From Legionella gratiana (GTDB taxonomy: Bacteria; Pseudomonadota; Gammaproteobacteria; Legionellales; Legionellaceae), in NCBI RefSeq assembly GCF_001467695.1, contig NZ_LNYE01000004.1, positions 31,392 to 95,391 of the forward strand: a stretch of DNA of 64,000 nucleotides. The letters are read 5' to 3'. A model generated the notes under the pieces. That model made no database searches and was not told the DNA's origin. It saw only the letters and a list, made by a program, of their open reading frames with translations. This document shows, piece after piece, positions 1-8,403 of this stretch (positions are counted from its first letter, which is position 1; each line of letters opens with the position of its first letter). The position numbers were made by a program, and so were the translations under genes.

Positions 1-11
1 GCCATTTAATT

Positions 12-38
12 TTCTCCTATATGCGAAAGTTAGGAGAA
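12..38. repeat. 8-bp inverted repeat in the leading intergenic stretch
   Basis: Positions 12-19 and 31-38 are perfect inverted repeats (TTCTCCTA / TAGGAGAA) with an 11-nt loop. No T-tract follows, so it is a poor terminator. It may be the tail of something left of the window or a protein-binding site. Apart from this and the promoter at 310-342, I see no gene in 1-359. Confidence 0.3.
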
Positions 39-309
39 GAGTATACCTAATTTATATAGTGCTTGCACTCTGGGATTGACCCGGCTTTTAATTGAGAATG
101 ATGTCATTTTCTCTTTTATCTATTGAGTCTCACACTAAGTGGTGGTTTAGAATCAGTTTAAGGAGAAAATTGAATGAACTTTTATTAGGTTAAAGAAATG
201 ATCCAAATGACTTCATGAACAATAAGGTCATTATGTACTAACCTATTGCCTCAATGAAAGGTGTTGCCGAAGGATAAAAAAAGTACAAATTTGATGATTA
301 GTAATCTAA

Positions 310-342
310 ATTAATATTTGATTAATGATTATTGATTATAAT
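310..342 (+). promoter_or_regulatory. PmrA-type box and -10 element for the tandem paralog pair
   Basis: Two half-sites, ATTAATATT (310-318) and ATTAATGAT (321-329), are separated by 2 bp, giving an 11-bp period. They are followed after 7 nt by a perfect TATAAT (337-342). This matches the tandem cTTAATatT arrangement known for the Legionella PmrA response regulator, which activates many Dot/Icm effector genes from a position overlapping -35. The same geometry recurs at 44230-44262. The identification as PmrA is inference from the pattern. Confidence 0.6.
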
Positions 343-377
343 AATTAATTATTGGTCATTTGAGTTTGATTATTGCT

Positions 378-1472
378 ATGAAAATATTATATGTTCCTTT
401 TTCTTTAGAAGATGCTTTAGGTGATTTAGAGAGCAAGGCCAGTAAGTGGCGTAAGGATTATGAATCCAAAGGTAAAGAGGTTGTTGTTATCTATCACGAT
501 AGTCCAGCAATTGCTGAAAGAGAGAATATTAAAAAAGCATTACAGGACGGAAACTGTCAAATTTATATTTTAAGTCATGGTATCGATAGCCCCGAGCTAG
601 TTGTAGCTAATCAAGCAAAGTATGATGAGGATTATAAGGAAATGGCTATAGAAGAAGTGGCTAACCGTTTTAAAAATGATTTAGTTATCGAAGGATTTAG
701 CACGGATAATATTGCAAAATTATATTTTTGTGATGCATATGCAAAAAAAAATAAACCACGTCAAATGGCTGAAGAGTTTCGCAAACAATTAGGTGAGCCA
801 CTTCAATCAATGGAGATAAAATACTACTCTGATGTGAGTATCTGCGCGCCAGGTATGGGAATAGATGATTTGTTAAGCTCCAAACGCGCAGTTCGATCAT
901 TCCTAATGAAAAATGATCTGTTTTGTTTTGATTTAATGTGCGCAGTTGGTCGTGCACGAGAGTTTCGCCAAGGATTGAATGCAGTAGAAAGTAGAGCATC
1001 AGATCATGCCTTCTTTGCTAGTGCTCCCGAAGCAATAAAATTCCCCAAGTTTTCCCATCCTATTTTAACCCAATTGGCCCAAGGGTTAGTGAAAATGGTT
1101 CAGAGTGATAAAATATTGGCAAAGAACCAATCAGAGATTATCAATGAGTTACTTCTTAGTCTGCCACGTAATCTTTCGGATTATTTAGTTGACTCTTTAA
1201 TAGTTGGTGGGAAAAACTTAAAATTTGAGATGCGCATCAATAAAAAGAATCTTGAAGCTTTTTTAATGAAATCAGGTGTTATTGATAAGCCCATAACTTC
1301 TCCTGTAGAGAGTACCACGCCTAAACAATCCTGGATGGATGAGGATGATTATTTTGGAAAGGTTAATACTCTATTGGAGCCCCTAAATGTAGATGGTTTT
1401 TTAGCGTTGACGGATTATGACGAAATACTTGACATGGAAGAGCAATTAGGGCATAAATCCCATCCGATATGA
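378..1472 (+). CDS. Putative effector, possible clan CD-like cysteine peptidase
   Basis: I do not recognise a named family. The ATG at 378 is preferred over an in-frame TTG at 360 because it aligns with the start of the downstream paralog (MKILYVPF versus MIYLYIPF). Counting from the TTG, a hydrophobic strand ends in Ser-His73-Gly74 (IYILSHG) and a second ends in Cys124 (KLYFCDA). The 51-residue spacing and strand-HG / strand-C layout resemble caspase/C80-like clan CD peptidases, but this is a motif-level guess. There is no signal peptide or membrane segment, as expected for a cytosolic or type IV-secreted protein. The stop overlaps the next gene's ATG, and a PmrA-type box lies upstream, which favours a Dot/Icm substrate. 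Confidence 0.7.
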   Translation: MKILYVPFSLEDALGDLESKASKWRKDYESKGKEVVVIYHDSPAIAERENIKKALQDGNCQIYILSHGIDSPELVVANQAKYDEDYKEMAIEEVANRFKNDLVIEGFSTDNIAKLYFCDAYAKKNKPRQMAEEFRKQLGEPLQSMEIKYYSDVSICAPGMGIDDLLSSKRAVRSFLMKNDLFCFDLMCAVGRAREFRQGLNAVESRASDHAFFASAPEAIKFPKFSHPILTQLAQGLVKMVQSDKILAKNQSEIINELLLSLPRNLSDYLVDSLIVGGKNLKFEMRINKKNLEAFLMKSGVIDKPITSPVESTTPKQSWMDEDDYFGKVNTLLEPLNVDGFLALTDYDEILDMEEQLGHKSHPI

Positions 1473-2089
1473 AGTCAATTTGCGCGTTGAGAATGATATA
1501 TTTATATATCCCATTTAAGAGCAATGAAGGGAATAAAAAATTAATCAAACATGCGAATCAATGGTACAAAACAGCATATGAAGGATATGCTGTTCCATGC
1601 ACCATTTTGAGCGCGGATGATCTATTTCCTGTACTTCATGAGTCTAATCAAAAAAGCAAAATTTATGTATTAACTTATGAAGCGGGTGAAAAGACTGGAG
1701 AGCTAGCGCCTGTACCCAATTCAATTTCATGCAAAACTATTGATACCAAGAAATTAGTCGAGCGCTTATTGGAATCACGGTTACCTGAGACAGGTCCTGT
1801 GGAAATCAAATTATGTGTTCGCCAATATGTGGATAATAGCGGTTCACTGATTTCTGCTGAATTAATCAAAGAGCATTTACAGAATAGAAATTATAAGAAT
1901 TCCGAATTATTCGTTCGCGTCCAGAGTTCTACAGAGCCTTTTCCAGGAGAAACAAGCAAACTGAGCTATCGTACCATAAGTGGTCGCATTCCTTTGTTTG
2001 TCAAAGTAAATGAAGTAGATAATGAAATCGAAAATGCAGATTTCCCCGAGCCAGAAGCAGATAATAGTGTTAAGAATTTAATCTTTTGA
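1469..2089 (+). CDS. Paralog of the preceding protein, apparently lacking the His-Gly motif
   Basis: This soluble protein of about 206 residues shares the N-terminal pattern of its neighbour: IYxYxPF, a helical region, an IYVL strand, then a KLxxRLxES helix and an IKLC strand. Where the neighbour has SHG this protein has Tyr-Glu-Ala (residues 70-72). Cys116 is retained in the second strand. It therefore reads as a diverged, possibly inactive copy or a regulator of its partner. Its ATG overlaps the upstream stop (ATGA), so the two are probably translated together. An alternative ATG at 1493 would start exactly at the aligned IYLYIPF. The last 12 bp overlap the convergent yajR-like gene. Confidence 0.65.
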   Translation: MKSICALRMIYLYIPFKSNEGNKKLIKHANQWYKTAYEGYAVPCTILSADDLFPVLHESNQKSKIYVLTYEAGEKTGELAPVPNSISCKTIDTKKLVERLLESRLPETGPVEIKLCVRQYVDNSGSLISAELIKEHLQNRNYKNSELFVRVQSSTEPFPGETSKLSYRTISGRIPLFVKVNEVDNEIENADFPEPEADNSVKNLIF

Positions 2090-3433
2090 AGAAAGAACTT
2101 TCTCTGCACTACCGGCAATATAATGCTCTTTATCAATACGTAAATAAATAACTCCTTCTTCTTGGGCTAATGCGACTTCAATAATTCCACGAGTATTTAA
2201 TAACTGCGATAAAATATCTTCTTTTTTTTCAGACCAAGGATAATGAAGGATAAGAGTAGCACTATAGAGATTAGGCTTCATTGCTCCGGCAACAATTAAC
2301 CATATAATGCCTAAAACAGCGTTGGTAATAAAGATACCTTGACTGCCATTCCATTGAAATAAAATACCCGCAACTGCCCCACCTAGAAAAAGTCCGAGAA
2401 ATTGGCTTGTAGAATATACGCCCATAGCGGTCCCTTTACTTTTAGGGTTTGCCTGTTTGGAAATAAGTGATGGTAATACAGCCTCAAGGATGTTAAAAGC
2501 AATAAAATAAATCAGCATAATCAAACACAGCCCAAACCAATTTTGGCGCATATAAATGAATGATAATTGAGTTGCTGTGATTATAAAAACTGATGAAAGA
2601 AAAACACCTTTCATTCTTTTCTTCTTTTCAGCAAGCACAATGAATGGGATCATGAGAATGAACGAAAGCAGCATAACCGGTAAATAAAAATGCCACTGCT
2701 GGGTCAAATGACCTTGCTCCACTTGTTTTCTTAAGATAAAAGGAATAACAAAGAATGTGGATGTGAGAATAAAATGTTGGCAGAAAATACCAAAATTAAG
2801 GCATTGTAGTTGTGCGTTAAAGACTACATGTTTTAATAACGTCGGGTTTGTTTCACTATCAACATGAAAGCGTTCTTTCATGGGTTTGGGTATTATCCAA
2901 TGAAGCAGGATAATACCTAATAGGGCTAATAAGGTAGTAAGGTAAAAAATTCCTGCTAGGCCAAAATAATGGGTAACCGCTGGGCTAACTACCATTGCTA
3001 GACTAAATGATGTTCCTATGGTCATGCCAATAACCGCCATAGCTTTAGTCCGTTGTTCCTCCGCGGTTAAATCTGCGAGCAATGCAATGAGCACACTGCC
3101 AACTGCTCCAGTTCCTTGTAGCGCTCGAGCAACTACCATCCCATAAATGGAATGAGTTAATGCTCCAATTAAACTGCCACAAGCAAATAAAAGTAAGCCT
3201 ACGGTGATCATAGGTTTTCTACCTAATTTATCCGAGAGCATACCAAAAGGCATTTGCATTAATCCTTGAGCAAGACCATATATTCCAAAGGCAAAACCTA
3301 CCAAAGCAGGTGTTGAGCCCTGCAAATCTTCCGCATAAATACTAAATACAGGGATTAAGAGAAACAAACCTAACATACGAAAGGAAAAAATTGCGGCAAT
3401 AGGAAATACAGTTTTAGACCAAGAAAGCTTCAT
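2078..3433 (-). CDS. yajR: MFS transporter, YajR family
   Basis: This 451-residue inner-membrane transporter has about 12 hydrophobic segments. The loop motif after TM2 (GMLSDKLGRKP) is the MFS signature, and the FSFRMLGLF start and RALQGTGAVGS stretch closely follow E. coli YajR. The C-terminal cytoplasmic tail (about residues 385-451, ending in ALAQEEGVIYLRIDKEHY) fits the small ferredoxin-like YAM domain that distinguishes YajR from other MFS drug exporters. The substrate is unknown; proton-coupled export is expected from the family. It is transcribed convergently with the preceding gene and divergently from the fatty-acid cluster. Confidence 0.85.
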   Translation of the reverse strand: MKLSWSKTVFPIAAIFSFRMLGLFLLIPVFSIYAEDLQGSTPALVGFAFGIYGLAQGLMQMPFGMLSDKLGRKPMITVGLLLFACGSLIGALTHSIYGMVVARALQGTGAVGSVLIALLADLTAEEQRTKAMAVIGMTIGTSFSLAMVVSPAVTHYFGLAGIFYLTTLLALLGIILLHWIIPKPMKERFHVDSETNPTLLKHVVFNAQLQCLNFGIFCQHFILTSTFFVIPFILRKQVEQGHLTQQWHFYLPVMLLSFILMIPFIVLAEKKKRMKGVFLSSVFIITATQLSFIYMRQNWFGLCLIMLIYFIAFNILEAVLPSLISKQANPKSKGTAMGVYSTSQFLGLFLGGAVAGILFQWNGSQGIFITNAVLGIIWLIVAGAMKPNLYSATLILHYPWSEKKEDILSQLLNTRGIIEVALAQEEGVIYLRIDKEHYIAGSAEKVLSSKD

Positions 3434-3633
3434 TCATTAATATATATATTATCTAATCGTGTGCCGATAGTACAAAGTTAACACTCTAGAAACAAGATAT
3501 TTAAAAATTTAATGTGCTAAACATTGCTTTATCGGAGAATACGCACGAAAATGTAGGTTTTTTAGTTATTCATCTAATGGTGTTAACTTAATCAATTGTA
3601 CAAATTTTTGTGAATTAAAAATTGAGGAATGCT

Positions 3634-4389
3634 ATGAGTTTAGTTTTTGCAGATAAAGTAGGATTAATTACTGGCGGTGCTCGAGGCATCGGTAAAGCAA
3701 CTGCATTAAAGTTAGCTCAAGCAGGGAGCGATGTAGCTGTTGTTTATTACAATAGTTCTGATGAGGCTCAAGCTTTGGTTGATGAAATTCAGGCTATGGG
3801 CCGTAAAGCAATTGCTTTACAAACTAATGTAGCGGATCCTCTGTCCGTAAAAGAAATGTTTACCCAATTCAAAGAACATTTTAATCGGCTTGATTTTTTA
3901 ATTAGTAATGCTGCCAGTGGTGTTTTAAAACCAGCCCTTAAGATGTCTACCAAGCATTGGCGCTGGTGTCTGGAGACCAATGCTCTGGCATTAAATCATT
4001 TGGTAATTGAAGGACGTCCGTTAATGCCTAAAGGTGGGCGCGTTATTGCTTTATCAAGTCTTGGTGCTCATAGAGCGATTCCTAATTATGCGTTTATTGG
4101 AGCGTCTAAAGCTGCTCTTGAGGCTTTAGTGCGCTCTTTAAGTCTTGAGTTAGCGGTTGATGGGATTACCGTAAATACTGTTTCTGCTGGGGTGGTTGAT
4201 ACAGATGCATTGAAGTATTTTCCTAACAGAGAGCAGTTACTCGATGAATATCAAGCCCATTCTTTATCAGATAGACCGTTGACGACACAAGATGTAGCCA
4301 ATGCTATTTATCTGCTGTGTTTGCCCGAAGCTGCAATGATAAATGGGCATACTTTATTTGTTGATGCAGGATATAGCCGAGTTGGTTAA
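3634..4389 (+). CDS. fabL: Enoyl-ACP reductase, FabL-like SDR
   Basis: This short-chain dehydrogenase has the nucleotide-binding GGARGIGKA near the N-terminus. Its YAFIGASK motif is Tyr-x6-Lys, the spacing used by FabI/FabL enoyl reductases rather than Tyr-x3-Lys ketoreductases. The stretch VDTDALKYFPNREQLL matches Bacillus FabL very closely, and the length (251 residues) fits. It would reduce the trans-2-enoyl-ACP double bond with NAD(P)H. The ATG at 3634 has a GAGG ribosome site 6 nt upstream, and that site lies inside the longer TTG-started reading frame, so the TTG at 3622 is unlikely. As first gene of the cluster it probably supplies the reduction step of the dedicated elongation cycle. 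Confidence 0.85.
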   Translation: MSLVFADKVGLITGGARGIGKATALKLAQAGSDVAVVYYNSSDEAQALVDEIQAMGRKAIALQTNVADPLSVKEMFTQFKEHFNRLDFLISNAASGVLKPALKMSTKHWRWCLETNALALNHLVIEGRPLMPKGGRVIALSSLGAHRAIPNYAFIGASKAALEALVRSLSLELAVDGITVNTVSAGVVDTDALKYFPNREQLLDEYQAHSLSDRPLTTQDVANAIYLLCLPEAAMINGHTLFVDAGYSRVG

Positions 4390-4430
4390 TATTCCATCTT
4401 TTTTATGCTTTATGCCTTTAACAAAAAATA

Positions 4431-4439
4431 TGATATAAT
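4431..4439 (+). promoter_or_regulatory. Extended -10 promoter for the ACP-led operon
   Basis: TGATATAAT at 4431-4439 is a perfect extended -10 (TGn-TATAAT), 40 nt before the ACP start. The -35 region is weak, as is common for extended -10 promoters. It suggests that the acp-to-acyltransferase genes can be transcribed independently of fabL. Confidence 0.5.
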
Positions 4440-4478
4440 TTTGGGCTTTGTAAATTAGCTGATTTCTGAGGACAATAT

Positions 4479-4892
4479 ATGAATGTAGCAGATGTTTATC
4501 CTAAAGTTAGGGAAATAGTTGCTGAGGTACTAGTGATTGACGAAGAAGAAATATCTCTTAACAGTCGGTTAATAGTAGATCTAGGCGCTGAATCTATTGA
4601 TTTTCTTGATTTAGTTTTCCAATTGGAAAAAGAGTTTAAAATTAAAATTCCTCGTGGTCAATTGGAAAAGAATGCACGTGGTGATTTAGCAGAGAATGAA
4701 TTTGAAAAGGGCGGTGTTATTACTGAGGAAGGACTAAAAGCGTTACAAAGTTATTTGAGCGAAGTTCCCGCAGAGCAATTCAAGCCCAATATGAAAGTGA
4801 ATGAAATACCCATGCTTTTTACAATAGAAACATTTTGTAAATTAGTTGTTTCTGCAGTTAAAGAGCAACAAACTGCTGCAACTGAAGCTTAG
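4479..4892 (+). CDS. Acyl carrier protein, enlarged (AcpXL-like role)
   Basis: The ACP four-helix pattern is present, with the phosphopantetheine serine at Ser39 in DLGAESIDFLDL. Bacterial ACPs are about 77-92 residues, but this one has 137, with an acidic and helical insertion of roughly 50 residues (about 58-105) between helix II and the last helix. Its place directly before a dehydratase, two ketosynthase-family genes and a lipid A-type acyltransferase matches the rhizobial acpXL cluster. The likely role is therefore to carry the growing very-long-chain acyl group. Function in the XL pathway is inference from context. Confidence 0.85.
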   Translation: MNVADVYPKVREIVAEVLVIDEEEISLNSRLIVDLGAESIDFLDLVFQLEKEFKIKIPRGQLEKNARGDLAENEFEKGGVITEEGLKALQSYLSEVPAEQFKPNMKVNEIPMLFTIETFCKLVVSAVKEQQTAATEA

Positions 4893-4937
4893 TCTCTCAG
4901 TTGTTTATTTATCTTGGTCAATAGGGTTTAGATACTA

Positions 4938-5834
4938 ATGAGATTTTTATTCGTTGATCGTATAGTTGAATCATTTCCTGGCCAGTTGATTCGGGGGATG
5001 AAACACATTACTCAAGAGGATACATTTCTCACGGTTGATGAACAGGGACGTCCTTGCTTTATCCCTTCTTTAATCGGAGAAACACTAGGTCAGTTAGCGG
5101 CATGGAATGTGATGCACCGTTTAGAGTTTACTCATAGACCTGTTGCTGGAATTGTTGCTAAGGCCGCTATGCACAGACACGCATATGTGGGAGAAACTTT
5201 ATTATTAGAATCATTCATTGAGCGAATTGAAGATTCAGTAATGCAATATCATAGTATCGCACGGATAGGCGATGAAATGGTTTTTACTCTTGAAGGTGCA
5301 TTAGGGCCTTTATTGCCTATGGATGAGTTTATCGATCCTGATGAGGTGAAACGGCAGTTTTCTGAAATTAATAGGCCAGGTGATTGGTCCAGTCTGAGTT
5401 TGGAAAGTACGCCATTATTAAATAGCGATCTCATGATAAACATGGAATTGCCGCTGACATCGATGACTTTTGATAGAGTTTGTTCCTGTGAGCCAAGAGT
5501 CAGTTTAATTGCTGAAAAGCGAATTACTCGTGCAGCTCTTTATTTTGCAGATCATTTTCCTAGAAAACCAGTATTACCTCTAACGGTATTATTGGAATGT
5601 AAGTTAAACTTAGCGCGAGAATTTGTTGCACGTTCAGGATATACGTTAAGCTATAGCGTCAGCGAACTACGCAAAATAAAAATGAATGAGTTTGTTCATC
5701 CTGGTGATGTTCTTGAGTGCTATGTAAACGTCAAAAAACAAACAGAAGAAGAGTTGATTCTCAGCTTTCGTAGTGAAGTTTTAGGTAAACGTGTTTGTGT
5801 AGTGGATGTGGTGCTTATTCCTAGAGGTAAATAA
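4938..5834 (+). CDS. Double-hotdog 3-hydroxyacyl-ACP dehydratase (FabZ/FabA-like)
   Basis: At 298 residues this is about twice FabZ (about 150), and two hotdog halves are visible. The C-terminal half has the FabZ active-site pattern DHFPRKPVLPLTVLLE with His206 and Glu220. The N-terminal half has the equivalent helix (IPSLIGETLGQLA) but Cys40 near the histidine position, so one half is probably structural. It would dehydrate 3-hydroxyacyl-ACP in the elongation cycle. It lies 45 bp after the ACP gene and 2 bp before the ketosynthase, so it is cotranscribed with them. It corresponds in position to fabZXL of rhizobial clusters. Confidence 0.8.
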   Translation: MRFLFVDRIVESFPGQLIRGMKHITQEDTFLTVDEQGRPCFIPSLIGETLGQLAAWNVMHRLEFTHRPVAGIVAKAAMHRHAYVGETLLLESFIERIEDSVMQYHSIARIGDEMVFTLEGALGPLLPMDEFIDPDEVKRQFSEINRPGDWSSLSLESTPLLNSDLMINMELPLTSMTFDRVCSCEPRVSLIAEKRITRAALYFADHFPRKPVLPLTVLLECKLNLAREFVARSGYTLSYSVSELRKIKMNEFVHPGDVLECYVNVKKQTEEELILSFRSEVLGKRVCVVDVVLIPRGK

Positions 5835-5836
5835 AA

Positions 5837-7135
5837 GTGAAAAAACGTCGAGTAGCAATTACAGGTTTAGGGGCAATTTCACCTATAGGTCTTGATGTCC
5901 AATCCACGTGGTCCAATTTATTGAGAGGGCAGTCGGGAATTGCTGAAATTAAACAATTTGATGCGAGTGCTTTTCCAACTTATATTGCAGCCGAAGTGAA
6001 AAATTTTATTCTTGATCCCAAATTGTCCTCAAAACGTACTCGTTTTTCCATGACATTTACTCAATATGCTCTTGAAGCCGCCCAACAAGCGTTCAATGAT
6101 GCGGGTATTTTACCCACCGATAAGACAGCGTCACGTTGGGGTGTGGTTACAGGTAGTGGCATGATGACTGCAGAGTTTGACTACCTCTCACGGTTCCAAC
6201 AAATAGGTGCACCAAATGGTGAAGCAGATTGGGGGCAGTTGCTTGCGAATACACAAGAATTTTATAAATTATCAGACTTTGGTAAAACTACGCCCAATTC
6301 AGGCTTGTCTTTATTAATCCAACAATTTGGAATCAGGGGCTACGCATCTTCCGTTCATACGGCATGTGCTTCAGGCGGACAGGCTTTAGGGCTGGCCATG
6401 CAGGTAATTCGTCGAGGTGAAGCTGATTTCATGTTGGCAGGGGGATTTGATTCTATGATTAACCCTTTAGGATTATCTAGCTTTTGTTTATTGGGTGCTT
6501 TATCAACCTATAATAGTACTCCAGAGACTGCAAGCCGACCTTTTGATGCAACCCGTAATGGTTTTGTCTTAGGTGAAGGGGCTGCATTTTTAATTTTAGA
6601 GGAATGGAGTAAGGCAAAAGCGCGAGGCGCCTCTATTTATGCGGAGCTCGCTGGTGAAGGGAATTCTTTAAGTTCTTATCGAATTACTGACTCACATCCC
6701 AATGGTGATGGTGCAATCCAAGCAATTGAACGCGCTCTTCAAGATGCAGGAATCAAGGCTTCTGATGTGGATTATATTAATGCACATGGAACATCGACTA
6801 AAATGAATGACTTAAGTGAGACCAATGCGATTAAAGCCGTGTTCGGTGAACATATTTCAAGTTTGCCGGTAAGTTCAACTAAAAGCCAAACTGGGCACTT
6901 GATCGCTGCAGCAGGAGCACTTGAAGCTGTTTTAGCGGTTAAATCTATAGAGCAAGCACAAATACCTAAAACAGCGAATTTAACTACACCGGATCCTGAG
7001 TGTGACTTAGACTATGTGGTTGATGGACCGCGAGAACGATCCTTAGGCGCGGTGTTATCTAATTCTTTTGGGTTTGGAGGCTCTAATAGTTGCTTATTGT
7101 TTAAGCATCCTGAGTTTGAAGGAGCAGGCCAATGA
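5837..7135 (+). CDS. fabF: Beta-ketoacyl-ACP synthase II, FabF-like (catalytic)
   Basis: This 432-residue thiolase-fold condensing enzyme has a complete KAS II triad: Cys177 in HTACASGG, His317 in NAHGTST and His354 in QTGH. It catalyses decarboxylative condensation of malonyl-ACP with an acyl-ACP. Translation begins at a GTG just after the dehydratase stop. The stop overlaps the following ketosynthase-family gene by 4 bp, so the two are likely made together and may form a heterodimer. A housekeeping fabF is expected elsewhere in the genome, so this copy is presumably dedicated to the long-chain pathway. Confidence 0.9.
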   Translation: MKKRRVAITGLGAISPIGLDVQSTWSNLLRGQSGIAEIKQFDASAFPTYIAAEVKNFILDPKLSSKRTRFSMTFTQYALEAAQQAFNDAGILPTDKTASRWGVVTGSGMMTAEFDYLSRFQQIGAPNGEADWGQLLANTQEFYKLSDFGKTTPNSGLSLLIQQFGIRGYASSVHTACASGGQALGLAMQVIRRGEADFMLAGGFDSMINPLGLSSFCLLGALSTYNSTPETASRPFDATRNGFVLGEGAAFLILEEWSKAKARGASIYAELAGEGNSLSSYRITDSHPNGDGAIQAIERALQDAGIKASDVDYINAHGTSTKMNDLSETNAIKAVFGEHISSLPVSSTKSQTGHLIAAAGALEAVLAVKSIEQAQIPKTANLTTPDPECDLDYVVDGPRERSLGAVLSNSFGFGGSNSCLLFKHPEFEGAGQ

Positions 7136-8403
7136 GTCAGAACAATAGAGTATTCATTACTGGACGAAGCGCATTAACCGCATCAGGAGCTACTGCCGAT
7201 GCCACTTGGGACGCAATTATTTCCGGTAAAAGTGGAATTGCAGAAATAACTCAATGGGACTTATCACAATGGCCTCATCGTTTAGGTGGAGAATTAAAAG
7301 AATTTAATCCTGCAAAAATGTTGCCGGATCGAAAATTAGTCAAGGTAATTTCACGTCAAGATGTGATGGGAATTAATGCTGCAGTTCAGGCAGTAGAGCA
7401 TAGCCAGATGATCCCTTATCGTGATGCGCTTGAAACTCCTAAAGAGTTTAATGAGCAGACTGCGGTTTTCGTAGGATCGCCTGGGAATAAATATTTTCAA
7501 CAATATGATTTTTTACCTTTGTTAGCAAAAGCTCAAGGTAACATGCATCATTTTGCAGAGCATTTATTTGAAACAGTACATCCTATGTGGTTGTTACGTA
7601 TATTACCTAATAATGTGCTTGCATATACTGGTATTACCTATGAATTTAAAGGTCCTAACCATAATGTAACCAATCATGCTGTTGGGGGAACACAAGCTTT
7701 ATTGGAAGCATATCATGCGATAAGTAGCGGACAGGCAGAACGAGCGGTAGTAGTGTCTTATGATATGGCTGTAGAACCACAATCTTTGTTTTATTATGAG
7801 CAATTAGGTGTGTTAAGTCATCGCCATTTAAAACCGTTTGATGAAGAGCATGATGGTACAATTCTAGCTGATGGTGCTGCTGCTTTAGTATTAGAAAGCG
7901 AAGCAAGTGTTCGTGCGCGTTCTGCGGTTTGTTATGGGGAAGTTCTCGGTGGTTTGTCAACGAGTGAAGCACAAGGATTATTCTCTTTAGATGCAAGTGG
8001 TCAACAACTCGCAGATTTAATTCAACGCACGCTGGAATCTGTAACATTAAATCCAGAGGATGTGGGTTTTATTGTTGCTCATGGGAATGGGAATAGCAAA
8101 TCAGATTATAGTGAATCACAAGCGATACAAAGAGTTTTTGGCCACCAACGACCTGTAACTGCATTTAAATGGTCTACCGGACATACTATCTGTGCCTCTG
8201 GATTGATTGATGCTGTTCTGGCTACTTGCGCGCTTGAATCAAAATGTATTCCAGGAGTGGCTAACTTTCAACGTATTGCGCCAAGTTGTGATGGTTTGTC
8301 AGTAAGTGCAGAGCATCAATCTTTAAAAAGCCCTTATGTATTGACCATTAATAGAGGATTTGCCAGTATGAATGCATGTTTGGTGATTAAAGCTTGTGAC
8401 TGA
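7132..8403 (+). CDS. Ketosynthase-like partner lacking the active-site cysteine
   Basis: This 423-residue protein aligns with the preceding FabF-like protein throughout. In an ungapped alignment of the nucleophile elbow (NVTNHAVGGTQAL), Ala183 replaces the catalytic Cys, with His182 beside it. The two later histidine motifs (VAHGNGN and STGHTICASG) are kept. That pattern resembles chain length factors or KSQ-type decarboxylases of type II polyketide systems more than a second elongating enzyme. Its ATG overlaps the upstream stop (ATGA). The most economical model is a KS/CLF-like heterodimer setting chain length. Whether rhizobial FabF2XL shares the loss cannot be judged here. Confidence 0.85.
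   Translation: MSQNNRVFITGRSALTASGATADATWDAIISGKSGIAEITQWDLSQWPHRLGGELKEFNPAKMLPDRKLVKVISRQDVMGINAAVQAVEHSQMIPYRDALETPKEFNEQTAVFVGSPGNKYFQQYDFLPLLAKAQGNMHHFAEHLFETVHPMWLLRILPNNVLAYTGITYEFKGPNHNVTNHAVGGTQALLEAYHAISSGQAERAVVVSYDMAVEPQSLFYYEQLGVLSHRHLKPFDEEHDGTILADGAAALVLESEASVRARSAVCYGEVLGGLSTSEAQGLFSLDASGQQLADLIQRTLESVTLNPEDVGFIVAHGNGNSKSDYSESQAIQRVFGHQRPVTAFKWSTGHTICASGLIDAVLATCALESKCIPGVANFQRIAPSCDGLSVSAEHQSLKSPYVLTINRGFASMNACLVIKACD

Noticed and set aside
7655..8047. 130-codon minus-strand reading frame
   Set aside because: It lies wholly inside the ketosynthase-like gene in another frame, is rich in His and Leu from antisense codons, and has no ribosome site.
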